Made by a program: the position numbers and the translations under genes. This document shows positions 34,484 to 44,002 of a stretch of 64,000 nt of DNA, in pieces. Every line of letters begins with the position of its first letter. Within the stretch, counting starts at the first letter, position 1. The notes beneath the pieces were generated by a model. That model made no database searches, was not told where the DNA came from, and saw nothing but the letters and a program-made list of their open reading frames with translations. The stretch covers positions 124,001-188,000 of the forward strand of contig NZ_OY759869.1 in the NCBI RefSeq assembly GCF_963662805.1, in the 5' to 3' direction. This DNA is from an uncultured Cohaesibacter sp. GTDB taxonomy: Bacteria; Pseudomonadota; Alphaproteobacteria; Rhizobiales; Cohaesibacteraceae.

Positions 34484-36502
34484 ATGAGCGACAAGGGTGT
34501 CATGAACTTAAGTTTTAAGATGGGTGGCCCAAAACCGGCTGAGCCCAAGATCGTGAAGGATCGACCGTGGATTTTCCGCACCTATGCGGGGCATTCCACA
34601 GCAAAGGACTCAAATGCGCTTTACCGCATGAACCTTGCCAAGGGACAAACCGGACTGTCGGTGGCGTTCGATTTGCCGACCCAGACGGGCTATGATCCGG
34701 ACCATGTTCTGGCGCGGGGTGAGGTGGGCAAGGTGGGTGTTCCGATCGCCCATATCGGCGACATGCGCGAGTTGTTCGCCGATATTCCGCTGGAGCAAAT
34801 GAACACCTCGATGACGATCAATGCGACGGCGGCGTGGCTGCTGGCGCTCTATATTGCGGTGGCCGACGAGCAGGGGGCTGATCGTTCCAAGCTTTCTGGG
34901 ACGACGCAGAATGATCTCATCAAGGAATATCTGTCGCGCGGAACCTATGTCTTCCCGCCGAAGCCGTCCCTGAGGCTGACCACGGACATCATCGGCTTTA
35001 CCTATCATGAGATGCCGAAGTTCAACCCGATGAATGTCTGCTCCTATCACCTGCAAGAGGCCGGGGCGACCCCGGTGCAGGAACTGGCCTTCGCCCTGTC
35101 GACGGCGATTGCCGTGCTCGATGCGGTGAAGGACAGCGGCGTGCTGCCCGAGGAAGACTTCCCGAAGGCGGTGGGGCGGATTTCCTTCTTCGTCAATGCC
35201 GGAATGCGCTTCGTCACTGAGATCTGCAAGATGCGCGCTTTCTGTGATCTGTGGGACGAAATCTGCCTCGAACGCTATGGGGTCGAGGAGGAGCGCTATC
35301 GCCGGTTCCGCTATGGGGTTCAGGTCAACTCGCTGGGACTGACGGAGCAGCAGCCGGAAAACAATGTCTATCGTGTGCTCATTGAAATGCTGGCGGTGGT
35401 GCTGTCGAAGAAGGCCCGCGCCCGTGCGGTTCAGTTGCCAGCGTGGAATGAAGCTTTGGGTCTGCCGCGACCGTGGGATCAGCAATGGTCCCTGAGAATG
35501 CAGCAGATCATGGCTTTTGAGACCGATCTGCTCGAGTTTGAAGACATCTTTGATGGCTCATCGGTGATCGAGGCCAAGGTGGAGGCCCTGAAGGTCGAGG
35601 CACGGGCCGAGATGGCGCGGATCGAGGAAATGGGCGGCGCGATTTCGGCCATCGAGTCAAGCTATATGAAGCAGAAGCTGGTTGAATCCAACGCCAAGCG
35701 CCTTGAAGGCATTGAAAGCGGCGAGCAGGCTCTTGTGGGTGTAAACCGTTATGTCGAAAGCGAGCTATCGCCTCTGGCTGCGGGCGAGGACAATGGAATT
35801 CTTACGGTCGATCCGCGGGTAGAGGAAGAGGCTGTCGAGCGCATCAAGCTCTGGCGCGAGGCGCGGGATGACGCGGCTGTCGAGAGGTCTCTTGCGGCCC
35901 TGCGCGAGGCGGCGCAGACGGGTGCCAACATCATGGAGCCTTCGATTGTCTGTGCCAAGGCAGGGGTGACCACTGGCGAATGGGGCCAGGTGCTGAGGGA
36001 TGTCTTTGGCGAATATCGCGCCCCGACCGGTGTGGGCAAGGCAGCCCGTGCTGATGGTGACGACCTCGATGAGGTTCGGGCGGCGGTCAATGCTGCGTCC
36101 GAAAAGCTGGGGCGTCGTTTGAAGATTCTTGTCGGCAAACCGGGGCTAGATGGTCATTCCAACGGGGCGGAACAGATCGCTGTTCGCGCTCGGGACAGCG
36201 GCATGGAGGTGGTCTATCAGGGCATCCGCCTGACGCCTGCGCAGATCGTCAATACGGCGCTTGAGGAGGGAGTGCATGTGGTGGGACTTTCGATCCTGTC
36301 CGGCTCCCATTTGGCGCTCGTCGGTGATGTGATGACACAGATGAAGGCGGCAGGCCTTGACGATGTTCCGGTCGTTGTCGGCGGTATCATCCCGCCGACC
36401 GATGCGGACATCCTGAAGCAGGCCGGGGTCGCTGCGGTCTACACGCCGAAGGACTTTCAGCTCAATCAGATCATGAAACACATCGCAGACCTCGTCGCCT
36501 GA
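34484..36502 (+). CDS. ecm: ethylmalonyl-CoA mutase
   Basis: Adenosylcobalamin-dependent rearrangement of (2R)-ethylmalonyl-CoA to (2S)-methylsuccinyl-CoA. 672 residues: a substrate-binding TIM barrel (FDLPTQTGYDPDH, MTINATAAWLLALY, FVNAGMRFVTEICKMRAFCDLWDE) and a B12 domain from about residue 540 with the DxHxxG motif GKPGLDGHSNG, then SILSGSH and VGGIIPPTD. Within the acyl-CoA mutase family, the sequence belongs with Ecm rather than methylmalonyl-CoA mutase by context with ccr and mcd and by overall pattern. The ATG at 34484 has GGGGAGG upstream. The cofactor supply is matched by the adenosyltransferase at 25.8 kb. Confidence 0.93.
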   Translation: MSDKGVMNLSFKMGGPKPAEPKIVKDRPWIFRTYAGHSTAKDSNALYRMNLAKGQTGLSVAFDLPTQTGYDPDHVLARGEVGKVGVPIAHIGDMRELFADIPLEQMNTSMTINATAAWLLALYIAVADEQGADRSKLSGTTQNDLIKEYLSRGTYVFPPKPSLRLTTDIIGFTYHEMPKFNPMNVCSYHLQEAGATPVQELAFALSTAIAVLDAVKDSGVLPEEDFPKAVGRISFFVNAGMRFVTEICKMRAFCDLWDEICLERYGVEEERYRRFRYGVQVNSLGLTEQQPENNVYRVLIEMLAVVLSKKARARAVQLPAWNEALGLPRPWDQQWSLRMQQIMAFETDLLEFEDIFDGSSVIEAKVEALKVEARAEMARIEEMGGAISAIESSYMKQKLVESNAKRLEGIESGEQALVGVNRYVESELSPLAAGEDNGILTVDPRVEEEAVERIKLWREARDDAAVERSLAALREAAQTGANIMEPSIVCAKAGVTTGEWGQVLRDVFGEYRAPTGVGKAARADGDDLDEVRAAVNAASEKLGRRLKILVGKPGLDGHSNGAEQIAVRARDSGMEVVYQGIRLTPAQIVNTALEEGVHVVGLSILSGSHLALVGDVMTQMKAAGLDDVPVVVGGIIPPTDADILKQAGVAAVYTPKDFQLNQIMKHIADLVA

Positions 36503-36555
36503 CAGAATGCGATGGTGGCCGAGCCATTCAATATCTGACTGCCTCAGGCCGGGCT

Positions 36556-37638
36556 CTAGCTTGACTGGAGACCGGCCATGGCGGTGAGGAGCCCATACAA
36601 TCGCGCCGGTTCGATGGGCCGCTGAAGCCAGTTGTCGAAGGGAGCAATCTCGTCAGGTGAAGCGTCTGCCGAAATGGCGATGAGGGGCAACTCGGCAAGG
36701 GTCTCTGTCGCCCTGATTTCTCTTGCCAACGCCCAACCATCCATGTCCGCCATGCGGATGTCGATCAGGGCGAGATCGGGTCGTTTGGTCTGGAGCATAG
36801 CCAGTGCTTCTCTGCCAGAGGCGGCATGCATCGGGCTTGTATTCAGCGCTTTGAGGATCTGGTCGAGGATCAGGTGATTGGTCTTGTTGTCGTCAACGAC
36901 GAGGATTTTGGCGGTACTTGCTCGTGCTTCCTGCGGTGCGTCATCCTCGGGCTCCTCTGTCCGGGGGGATTGGTCGCTGCCGAATTCGATGATCGGTAAC
37001 CAGATGCGAAAGCGAGCGCCATGTGGCTCGTTGGCTTCGGCAAGGATATCGCCGCCGGTGGCGCGAATGAGGTTGCGTACACTCCAGAGCCCGAGGCCCG
37101 AGCCCGACACCTGCCCCTTGCTCTTGCCGCGATGATAGGGTTCGAACAGCAGTTCCGGGTCGGAGGATCCGAAGCCCTCCCCGTCATCGCAAAAGACCAG
37201 ATTGAGAGTCTTCTCGTCACCGCATTGAGCTTGGAGTGATATGCTCGACCCCTTGGCATATTTCAGGGCGTTGTCGAGCAGCAGAATCAGCGCCCGGTGA
37301 AGATGGGCCGGTTCTTCGATGGCGCAACGGGCCGCTGTGACCGTCTGATCGAGCGCCAATTGAAAGTCAACGCCCTTGGCCTTGCAGAGGCTTGTGGCGA
37401 GCTTGCTGAAATCTTCCAGAATATGGCTGGTCTTGCTGTTGGCATTGGCCGCTTCGGATGCGATCGCCGTTTCCCCGTCGAGCATCGCCATGGCGCTCCC
37501 CGCCGCGATGAGAACCGCGTCAAGAAGACCGGCACTTAAGGTCGGGTCGTTTGTGTTCTTCACCAGATCGGTCAGAGAAATGATCGCGCTCAGGTGTGTT
37601 CTCAGGTCATGCTGAAAAGAGTCCGCTTTTTCAACCAT
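36556..37638 (-). CDS. soluble hybrid histidine kinase with receiver domain
   Basis: A 360-residue protein without membrane segment or sensor domain. The dimerisation helix carries the phospho-accepting His10 in QHDLRTHLSAI; the ATPase domain has the N-box LDNALKYA (121-128), DDGEGFG (151-157) and GSGLGLW (179-185); after a linker, the receiver domain (about 244-355) has ILVVDDN and phospho-Asp293 in LIDIRMADMDGW. The receiver's usual Lys-Pro is RPIEP (Arg in place of Lys), and the H-box Pro is His (RTHL). The input signal must come from a partner. The target is unknown; no cognate regulator gene is adjacent. It is divergent from the AEC transporter. Confidence 0.85.
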   Translation of the reverse strand: MVEKADSFQHDLRTHLSAIISLTDLVKNTNDPTLSAGLLDAVLIAAGSAMAMLDGETAIASEAANANSKTSHILEDFSKLATSLCKAKGVDFQLALDQTVTAARCAIEEPAHLHRALILLLDNALKYAKGSSISLQAQCGDEKTLNLVFCDDGEGFGSSDPELLFEPYHRGKSKGQVSGSGLGLWSVRNLIRATGGDILAEANEPHGARFRIWLPIIEFGSDQSPRTEEPEDDAPQEARASTAKILVVDDNKTNHLILDQILKALNTSPMHAASGREALAMLQTKRPDLALIDIRMADMDGWALAREIRATETLAELPLIAISADASPDEIAPFDNWLQRPIEPARLYGLLTAMAGLQSS

Positions 37639-37881
37639 GCTGGCATTTCTCTGGTGTTAGGATCCCCATTCCATGCTATAGCCAGTTTTGCCACTTGTCG
37701 ACAAAGCTGCGCACCTTGTGCTGCCTGTGGAAATCATGAGGCTTTTGGCATTATTATCCCGCCTGTTTCAACATGAACAGCAACGCCCTTTCTTTCCCGC
37801 TTCCTGCCGAAGAGGTTTCGCGCTTCCCACGTTCATGTTGTCCGACTTCTTTTTGCTGCCGTTCGCATCCGGAGTGCCGTC

Positions 37882-38841
37882 ATGCCCGAGTTGTTCCATA
37901 TTGTCCTTCCCATCTTCATGCTGATTGCCATTGGCTATGGCGTCATCGTCACGGGGTTGGTTGAAGCGTCGGCCGGGCAGGCGATCTCGAAATTCGTCTT
38001 CACCATACCACTGCCTCTGTTGATGTTCCGCTCCATGGCAACAAGCGATGTCGGGGGACGCGAGCCCTGGTCGCTCTGGATTGCCTATTTCACCTGTTTC
38101 TTCCTCGTCTGGATGCTGGCGATGCTGGCAACCCGGTATCTGTTCAAGCGAGAGGGCAGTGTGCTGGCTGTTGCGGGGATTTCCAGCGGCTTTTCCAACC
38201 TCGTGCTGCTGGCTCTGCCCGTCGTCAACGGGGTGTTTGGCGAGGATGAGCTGTTTCCCCTGTTGATGCTGATTTCGGTGCATCTACCAGTGACGATGCT
38301 GTCAAGCTCGCTGCTCGTTGAATGGTATGGCCGCGACGAGGGCGGCAAGCTCAATCTTGCTGCGGTCCTCTGGAAGGTGATCAAGGGTCTGGCACGCAAT
38401 CCGCTGATCATCGCTGTGGTGACCGGGTCGATGTGGGGGCTGATCGGTTGGGACATTCCGATTTATGCCTCTCTCGTCATCGACAAGATCACCCCGATTG
38501 CGGTGCCACTGGCACTCATTTCGATGGGGATGGGGATGCGGGACTATGGCCTCAGGGGCGATATCATTCCCGGCATCGTGCTTGGCCTGATCAAGATCGT
38601 GGTGTTCCCAGCGCTGTTCCTGCTGATCACGTCCACTATTCTTCCTCTGCCGAATGAATGGGTTGCGGTGATTGTTCTGGGGGCAGCCAGTCCCACCGGG
38701 GTCAATGCCTATCTGTTGGCAAACCATTTTGGCGTCGGACATCGTCTGTCGGCCAACACCATCACCCTGTCGGTGCTGATGAGTCTTGCCACCTTGCCGT
38801 TCTGGATCTCGATCGCGCGGTCGATCATGCCTCCGGCATAA
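37882..38841 (+). CDS. AEC (auxin efflux carrier) family transporter
   Basis: A 319-residue inner-membrane protein with about ten helices in two inverted five-helix bundles, the AEC/BART fold. Family features are the FVFTIPLPLLMFRSM segment in the first repeat, GISSGFSNLVLLALP and the SMGMGMRDYG and AASPTGVNAYLLA blocks in the second. Members of this family export small organic acids such as malate in bacteria; the substrate here is unknown. The ATG at 37882 has GGAG seven bases upstream. Its last 17 bases overlap the end of the convergent gluQ. Confidence 0.87.
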   Translation: MPELFHIVLPIFMLIAIGYGVIVTGLVEASAGQAISKFVFTIPLPLLMFRSMATSDVGGREPWSLWIAYFTCFFLVWMLAMLATRYLFKREGSVLAVAGISSGFSNLVLLALPVVNGVFGEDELFPLLMLISVHLPVTMLSSSLLVEWYGRDEGGKLNLAAVLWKVIKGLARNPLIIAVVTGSMWGLIGWDIPIYASLVIDKITPIAVPLALISMGMGMRDYGLRGDIIPGIVLGLIKIVVFPALFLLITSTILPLPNEWVAVIVLGAASPTGVNAYLLANHFGVGHRLSANTITLSVLMSLATLPFWISIARSIMPPA

Positions 38842-39721
38842 AGGCCTCAAGGTCAGCATCCGAGAGTTCGATCATCCGGCGCACCTCGTTCGGGGTGACG
38901 CCGTCCTGCCGCAATTGTCTCAGACTCAGATCCATGCGGGATTTCGACAGCTTGTCGCCATCCGGGCTGGTCAACAGTCTGTGGTGGTGATAGCAGGGTG
39001 CGGGCAGGTCCAGCAGGGTCTGCAACAGGCGATGGACCGACGTGGCCTCAAAGAGATCCTGCCCCCTGACAACATGGGTGATCCCTTGTGCTGCGTCATC
39101 GATCACCACGGAGAGATGATAGCTGGTGCCGCAGTCCTTGCGGCCGAGCACCACATCGCCCCATTGTTCAGGGACAGCCGCGATGGTGCTCTCTCCGGGC
39201 GTATCAGACCCAAGGGGGCCACTTTCCTGCCAGAAGAGAGGTTTCGACAGGGTGGCAAGGGCCTTTGTCATGTCGAGGCGCCATGCCGCCTCCTGACCGT
39301 CTTTTTCGAGAGCGTTCAGAAGAGTTCGCGGAAAGAGCGGTGCACCGTCTGGATCTTCAGGCCACGGGGTGCCGGTCTGTTCGCGCCATCCTCCGATGGT
39401 GGTCTGGATGTCCTTGCGGCTGGCAACGGAGGGGTAGATAAGGCCCTTTTGTTTCAGCTCTTCGAGCGCTTTTGTATAGTGATCAAAGCGATCCGACTGG
39501 CGTATGACGGGCTCTTCCCATTGGAGCCCGAGCCAGGCGAGATCTTCCAGCATCTGGTCGATCTTGTCCTCGGTGCAGCGTATGGTGTCGATGTCCTCAA
39601 GGCGCAGGAGAAAGCGCCCGCCCGTGCGCTTTGCCGCTTCATGATTGATCAGCGCCGAGAGGGCATGGCCCAGATGAAGGGCACCGTTGGGGCTGGGGGC
39701 AAAGCGGAAGATGGGCTGCAT
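38825..39721 (-). CDS. gluQ: glutamyl-Q tRNA(Asp) synthetase
   Basis: Attaches glutamate to the queuosine base at the wobble position of tRNA-Asp. 298 residues, a truncated GluRS without the anticodon-binding domain. The class I signatures are HLGH at residues 16-19 and DKLSKSR in the LLTSPDGDKLSKSR block; the FAPSPNGALH start is typical. The zinc-binding Cys cluster of some GluQ proteins is not evident in the middle region (YPSVASRKDIQ). It overlaps the convergent AEC gene by 17 bases at their 3' ends. Confidence 0.93.
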   Translation of the reverse strand: MQPIFRFAPSPNGALHLGHALSALINHEAAKRTGGRFLLRLEDIDTIRCTEDKIDQMLEDLAWLGLQWEEPVIRQSDRFDHYTKALEELKQKGLIYPSVASRKDIQTTIGGWREQTGTPWPEDPDGAPLFPRTLLNALEKDGQEAAWRLDMTKALATLSKPLFWQESGPLGSDTPGESTIAAVPEQWGDVVLGRKDCGTSYHLSVVIDDAAQGITHVVRGQDLFEATSVHRLLQTLLDLPAPCYHHHRLLTSPDGDKLSKSRMDLSLRQLRQDGVTPNEVRRMIELSDADLEAFMPEA

Positions 39722-39853
39722 GGCGTAACTTGCTGAGACGGTTTGGTGGCGAATGGTTGTTCGTCAAAGAGATAGCCTGCCTCGGCTCCCTCGTCTATAG
39801 AGGGCTTTGTCCAACCATGTGGTGCTTCGAAGACTAGGCGCGAGGGGAGCAAG

Positions 39854-40495
39854 ATGAACAGACTGACCAATCAGGCCGATCTTGATGCGTCGCTTGCCCG
39901 GCTCGCTCGTCTTGATCCGAGACTTGAGCCTTTTGTTGCCGGGTGTCAGCCGATTGCCCTGCGTCAGCAGCCGCGTGGGCTTGAGGGCCTGTTGCAGATC
40001 GTGTTGGCGCAGCAGGTCTCTGTCGCGTCGGCGCGGGCGATCTGGAGCCGTTTTCTTCAGGCTTATCCCGGCTGTGATCTTGTCGCACTGTCCGGGGCCG
40101 GAGAAGAAGAGTTGCGAGCCTGTTCGCTGTCGCGTCCGAAAATCAGGACGGTGATGAAGCTGATGGAGGCGCTTCAGAGCGGCTTTGATCTTGATGGACT
40201 TGTGGACCTGCCGGAGGCGGAGGCGCACAAGCGGCTTGTCAGTCTCCACGGCATCGGACCATGGACGGCTGACATCTATATGTTGTTCTGCCTTGGATCT
40301 GCGGATGTGTTTCCTGCTGGTGATCTGGCGCTGCAGGTTGCGGTTGCCCATGTTCTGGGGCTTGAGGACAGGCCGGGCGAGAAAGATCTCGCCCGACTTG
40401 CGGAAGACCTTTGGTCACCCGAGCGGAGCGCCGCGGCGCATTTGTTCTGGGCGATCTATCGCGACCTGAAGGCAGGCCGCGAAGGCGTTCTCTAG
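39854..40495 (+). CDS. DNA-3-methyladenine glycosylase, AlkA type
   Basis: Removes alkylated purines from DNA in base-excision repair. A 213-residue HhH-GPD superfamily protein: the helix-hairpin-helix LHGIGPWTADIYML (about 131-144) is followed by the catalytic Asp in FPAGDLALQ. It lacks the N-terminal Ada-like extension and the C-terminal iron-sulfur Cys cluster, so it is AlkA-like, not endonuclease III. The start follows GAGGGGAGC. It is divergent from gluQ and convergent with dsbB, with only seven bases between the two stops. Confidence 0.9.
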   Translation: MNRLTNQADLDASLARLARLDPRLEPFVAGCQPIALRQQPRGLEGLLQIVLAQQVSVASARAIWSRFLQAYPGCDLVALSGAGEEELRACSLSRPKIRTVMKLMEALQSGFDLDGLVDLPEAEAHKRLVSLHGIGPWTADIYMLFCLGSADVFPAGDLALQVAVAHVLGLEDRPGEKDLARLAEDLWSPERSAAAHLFWAIYRDLKAGREGVL

Positions 40496-40502
40496 ATCCG
40501 GA

Positions 40503-41081
40503 TCAGTCTTTGATCAGGCTGGATGCCAGACGGTCGACGATCGGAAGGCGCCGTGCCAACGGGGCGATGGCATCCTTGGACAGGAAGGCGCCAGCCAGAG
40601 CAATCAGCATCAGGCCCGTGGACAGAACCACGTTCCAGCCGCCAAAGGACAGGCCAAGAATGCGCAGCTGAGCCACATCACAGCGGATCAGTTTGGTCTG
40701 GCCGAGGTTGGCGAACATGTCGGCGGCGTTGTTGCTGATGGCCACGGTGTTGGCGCAGTCATTGGGGCCGAGCCAGAATTGCCATTCGGCACCGGCCTGA
40801 TAGATGCCGGTCACCCAGCCATAGCCAAGCAGTGCAAAGAGCGCGAGAAAGGTAATGCGGATCAGCCAAGCGGGGGCCTTTTTCCAGATGAGGGCCAACA
40901 CGACCAGCGATGCGGGGATCATGCCATAATGGACATGGCGCTGGATGTAACAGAGCTGGCAGGGCTGGTAGCCGCCAATATATTGGAACCCCAGCGAACA
41001 GGCCGAGATGAAGAGGGCGCCGAACAACAGGAGCATGGCGGCGAGGGACTGGGTTTTTCCAACCGGAGCAGTAAGGGACAT
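40503..41081 (-). CDS. dsbB: disulfide bond formation protein B
   Basis: Re-oxidises periplasmic DsbA and passes electrons to ubiquinone. A 192-residue inner-membrane protein with four helices. The first periplasmic loop contains C41-QL-C44 and the second contains Cys109 (NDC) and Cys134 (IRCDV), so both redox pairs are present; QLCYIQRHVHYG holds the conserved Arg48 involved in quinone binding. A C-terminal extra region of basic and hydrophobic residues follows. Upstream is a moderate AAGGA site. It shares its direction with yqaA, 70 bases upstream. Confidence 0.9.
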   Translation of the reverse strand: MSLTAPVGKTQSLAAMLLLFGALFISACSLGFQYIGGYQPCQLCYIQRHVHYGMIPASLVVLALIWKKAPAWLIRITFLALFALLGYGWVTGIYQAGAEWQFWLGPNDCANTVAISNNAADMFANLGQTKLIRCDVAQLRILGLSFGGWNVVLSTGLMLIALAGAFLSKDAIAPLARRLPIVDRLASSLIKD

Positions 41082-41151
41082 TTTTTTGTTATTTCCTTAG
41101 CGGATTGGGCAGGGTCTCAGCTCTGTACGTTCAAAGCATGACGAAAGTTTG

Positions 41152-41739
41152 TCAGTGCGGGATGAGGTACTTTGCCACAACGAACCCACCAATGAGAAGC
41201 ACCAGCGCCAAAGTGAAGACGAGCCCGAGACGTTTCTCGATGAAATCCTTGATCGGAGGGCCGAGCCAATAGAGCAAGGCAGAGACGATAAAGAAGCGGG
41301 CACCGCGTGCGGCGATGGATGCAAGCATGAACACGGGAAGCGACAGGCCGGTCGCTCCCGATGCGATGGTAATCACCTTGTAGGGAAATGGCGTAAGACC
41401 GGCGATCAGTACGATCCAGACACCCCATTCGTTATACTGGTTTGTGAAGGAGGCGAACTTTTCGGCATACCCATAAAAGGCGAGAATTGGCTCGGCGACC
41501 TGATCGAACAGGAAGGCTCCGATCGCATAACCCAACAGTCCGCCGATGACCGAGGCTATGGTGCAAAGTGTTGCGTAAAACCAGGCCTTGTTGCGCCGGG
41601 CAATAACCATCGGGACGAGGAGGGCGTCGGGGGGGATCGGAAAGATCGAGCTTTCAATGAAGGAGACCGCGCTGAGTGCCCAGGGTGCTCGGGGTCCGGA
41701 CGCAAGGCCCATTGTCCAGTCGTATAATTTTCGAAGCAT
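41152..41739 (-). CDS. yqaA: YqaA family (SNARE-associated/DedA-like) membrane protein
   Basis: A 195-residue inner-membrane protein of the VTT/DedA superfamily. Typical elements are FIESSIFPIPPDALLVPM (with the two acidic/proline positions of the family at the first helix), IGGLLGYAIGAF, and LTPFPYKVITIASGATG in the re-entrant region with the conserved Pro-Phe-Pro. Members keep membrane lipid balance and proton-motive-force homeostasis; the exact activity is unresolved. The ribosome-binding site at 41739 is weak. It shares a strand with dsbB and may form a two-gene unit. Confidence 0.88.
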   Translation of the reverse strand: MLRKLYDWTMGLASGPRAPWALSAVSFIESSIFPIPPDALLVPMVIARRNKAWFYATLCTIASVIGGLLGYAIGAFLFDQVAEPILAFYGYAEKFASFTNQYNEWGVWIVLIAGLTPFPYKVITIASGATGLSLPVFMLASIAARGARFFIVSALLYWLGPPIKDFIEKRLGLVFTLALVLLIGGFVVAKYLIPH

Positions 41740-41984
41740 CAGCGAAGAACTACCTTTTGATGGGCCGGAAACGAGGGGTGTTTTCCGGCCATGCCACGCC
41801 TACATGGGCATAAAGAGCCCGGCTGGCAAGTCTCAATGAGCGAATTGACAGAGTGTTGTTACGAAATTACCCGCAAGGTTCTGTGCGTAGGGTTAAAAGG
41901 CGGGCAATTCGTGTTGACTATGGAGCTTTTGTGACGGTTATCGGTTGACGGGTGCGATTATGTTCTTATAGTCCGAGCCCACGT

Positions 41985-42071
41985 GCCCCTGTGGCGGAAC
42001 TGGTAGACGCGACGGATTCAAAATCCGTTTCCTTCACCGGAGTGCCCGTTCGAGTCGGGCCAGGGGCACCA
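41985..42071 (+). tRNA. tRNA-Leu(CAA)
   Basis: An 87-base tRNA with the GCCCCTG/CAGGGGC acceptor stem, discriminator A and an encoded CCA. The anticodon loop TTCAAAA between ACGGA and TCCGT gives anticodon CAA, which reads UUG. A long variable arm (TTCCTTCACCGGAG region) confirms a class II leucine tRNA, and GTTCGAGTC forms the T loop. No terminator with a strong T run follows. Confidence 0.95.
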
Positions 42072-42280
42072 TTCTTCCTGGACAACCAAATCTTCCAAAC
42101 ATTTTTTGTCGTGCCGTTCTGAGGTCGGAGCCTTCAAGGGTTCTCACTCATTTGTCAGACTGATGTCCCCAATTGGACTTGACGGGCATGGGATCCTCTT
42201 GTTTCTCTGTGCTTTTTACAGGTGCCTCCTTGAGCTGATTTCAGATCTTTGTCGCGAGGAGGCTGGTTGAAAGGCTTGCC

Positions 42281-44002
42281 ATGACTGTTGCCACGAGCGA
42301 TGCAGGACGCCCCGGTTCTCCTTCTCATGATGCCGGCTATGATGCCAGCCATTATGCCGCAAAACAGGCGGAGCCCTGGTGGAAACGGGCGACCGGCTAT
42401 CAGGTCTATCCCCGCAGCTTTGCCGACAGCAACGGGGATGGCATCGGTGATATTCCCGGCATCATTTCGAAGCTCGATCATCTGGCTGATCTCGGCATCG
42501 GCTTCGTCTGGTTGTCGCCGGTCTATGCGTCCCCGATGGTCGACAATGGTTATGACATTTCTGACTATCGGGATATCGCTCCCGAGTTCGGGACGCTTGC
42601 GGATATGGATGCATTGATTGCCGAGGCGAAAGCGCGCAGGATCGGCATCGTCATGGATTTGGTGGTCAATCATAGCTCGTCAGAGCATGACTGGTTCAAG
42701 CGCGCCAGAGCATCTCGCAGCGCTCCCGAGCATGACTATTACATCTGGCGGGATGCGGGACCCGACGGTGGCCCGCCCGATGATCAGAGGGCCTGTTTCG
42801 GCGGTCCTGCCTGGACGTGGGTCGAGGGCATCGGGCAGTATTATTTCCATTATTTCAGCCCGGCCCAACCTGATCTCAACTGGCAGAACCCGGCTTTGAG
42901 AGCCGAAGTCTATGACATGATGCGCTGGTGGCTGGATTGCGGCATTGCGGGCTTTCGCATGGATGTGATCAGCCTCATAGGCAAGGATATCGATGCCAGA
43001 GTTTATGAGGAGGGACCGGATCTGCACCGGTTCCTTCAGGAAATGCATCATGAGGTGCTGGCGGGCCGCGATATCGTGACCATCGGTGAGAGCTGGTCGG
43101 TGTCACTGGAGACCGGGCTTCTTTATTGCGGACGGGAACGCAAGGAACTCGACATGGTTTTCGAGTTTTCCCACATTCAGGAGGGGTGGCACCCGGAGCA
43201 TGGCAAGTTTGCCCCCAAGCCCTTCGATCTTGCCGGTTTCAAGCGGGTGCTGTTTTCGTGGCAGGAGCTGACGCGGCATGATGGCTGGAATTCGCTCTTT
43301 CTGACCAACCACGATCTGCCGCGGCAGGTGTCCTTCTATGGCGATGACACAGTCTATCGACGCGATGCGGCGCGGATGCTGGCGACGATCATGCATCTGC
43401 TCAAGGGCACCCCCTTCGTCTATCAGGGCGAGGAGATCGGCATGACCAACGTGACATTCACGCGGATCGATCAATATCGGGATCTCGACACGCTCAATCA
43501 TTTCAAGGAACAGATGGCGTTCGGAGTGCCGGCCGAGCAATTCATGGCAGGAGCGAATCGCAACGGTCGGGACAATTCGCGCACCCCGATGCAATGGACT
43601 GCCGGAGAGATGGCGGGCTTCACCACCGGGACGCCATGGATCGAGGTCAATCCGAACGCGGAGAGCATCAATGTCGAGGCGGACAGAGTGCATCCAGAGA
43701 GCATCCTTGCCCATTATCGCAAACTGATCGCCCTGCGTCGCGATCATGATGTTATCGCCTTGGGAACAACCGAGCCCTTGCTGCTCGATGATCCGGCGAT
43801 TGTCGCCTATCAACGCCGGTGGGGAGGAGACCGATTGTTCGTCCTTGCCAACTTCACGGCTGAAGCACAGAAGGTCACTCTACCCGACCACGTGCTCGGG
43901 GCCGGTGCCTGCCTGATCTGCTCTCACGAGGAGAGACCAACAATCGAAGGTAAGATGATGCTGGCGCCCTATGAGAGCTTTGCTTGCTTCATCACGGATT
44001 GA
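42281..44002 (+). CDS. aglA: alpha-glucosidase, GH13 (oligo-1,6-glucosidase type)
   Basis: Hydrolyses alpha-linked glucosides taken up by the neighbouring ABC transporter, probably in the cytoplasm, as no signal peptide is present. 573 residues, GH13 (beta/alpha)8 barrel: nucleophile Asp228 in GFRMDV, acid/base Glu270 in IGESW and Asp345 in LTNHDLPR; conserved DLVVNHSSSEHDW is at about 126-138. The first 30 residues are a Gly/Ala/His-rich extension. The start ATG has AAAGG upstream. It resembles AglA of the rhizobial agl system, but lies apart from the transporter genes, separated by an MFS gene and a regulator. All catalytic residues are present. Confidence 0.88.
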   Translation: MTVATSDAGRPGSPSHDAGYDASHYAAKQAEPWWKRATGYQVYPRSFADSNGDGIGDIPGIISKLDHLADLGIGFVWLSPVYASPMVDNGYDISDYRDIAPEFGTLADMDALIAEAKARRIGIVMDLVVNHSSSEHDWFKRARASRSAPEHDYYIWRDAGPDGGPPDDQRACFGGPAWTWVEGIGQYYFHYFSPAQPDLNWQNPALRAEVYDMMRWWLDCGIAGFRMDVISLIGKDIDARVYEEGPDLHRFLQEMHHEVLAGRDIVTIGESWSVSLETGLLYCGRERKELDMVFEFSHIQEGWHPEHGKFAPKPFDLAGFKRVLFSWQELTRHDGWNSLFLTNHDLPRQVSFYGDDTVYRRDAARMLATIMHLLKGTPFVYQGEEIGMTNVTFTRIDQYRDLDTLNHFKEQMAFGVPAEQFMAGANRNGRDNSRTPMQWTAGEMAGFTTGTPWIEVNPNAESINVEADRVHPESILAHYRKLIALRRDHDVIALGTTEPLLLDDPAIVAYQRRWGGDRLFVLANFTAEAQKVTLPDHVLGAGACLICSHEERPTIEGKMMLAPYESFACFITD

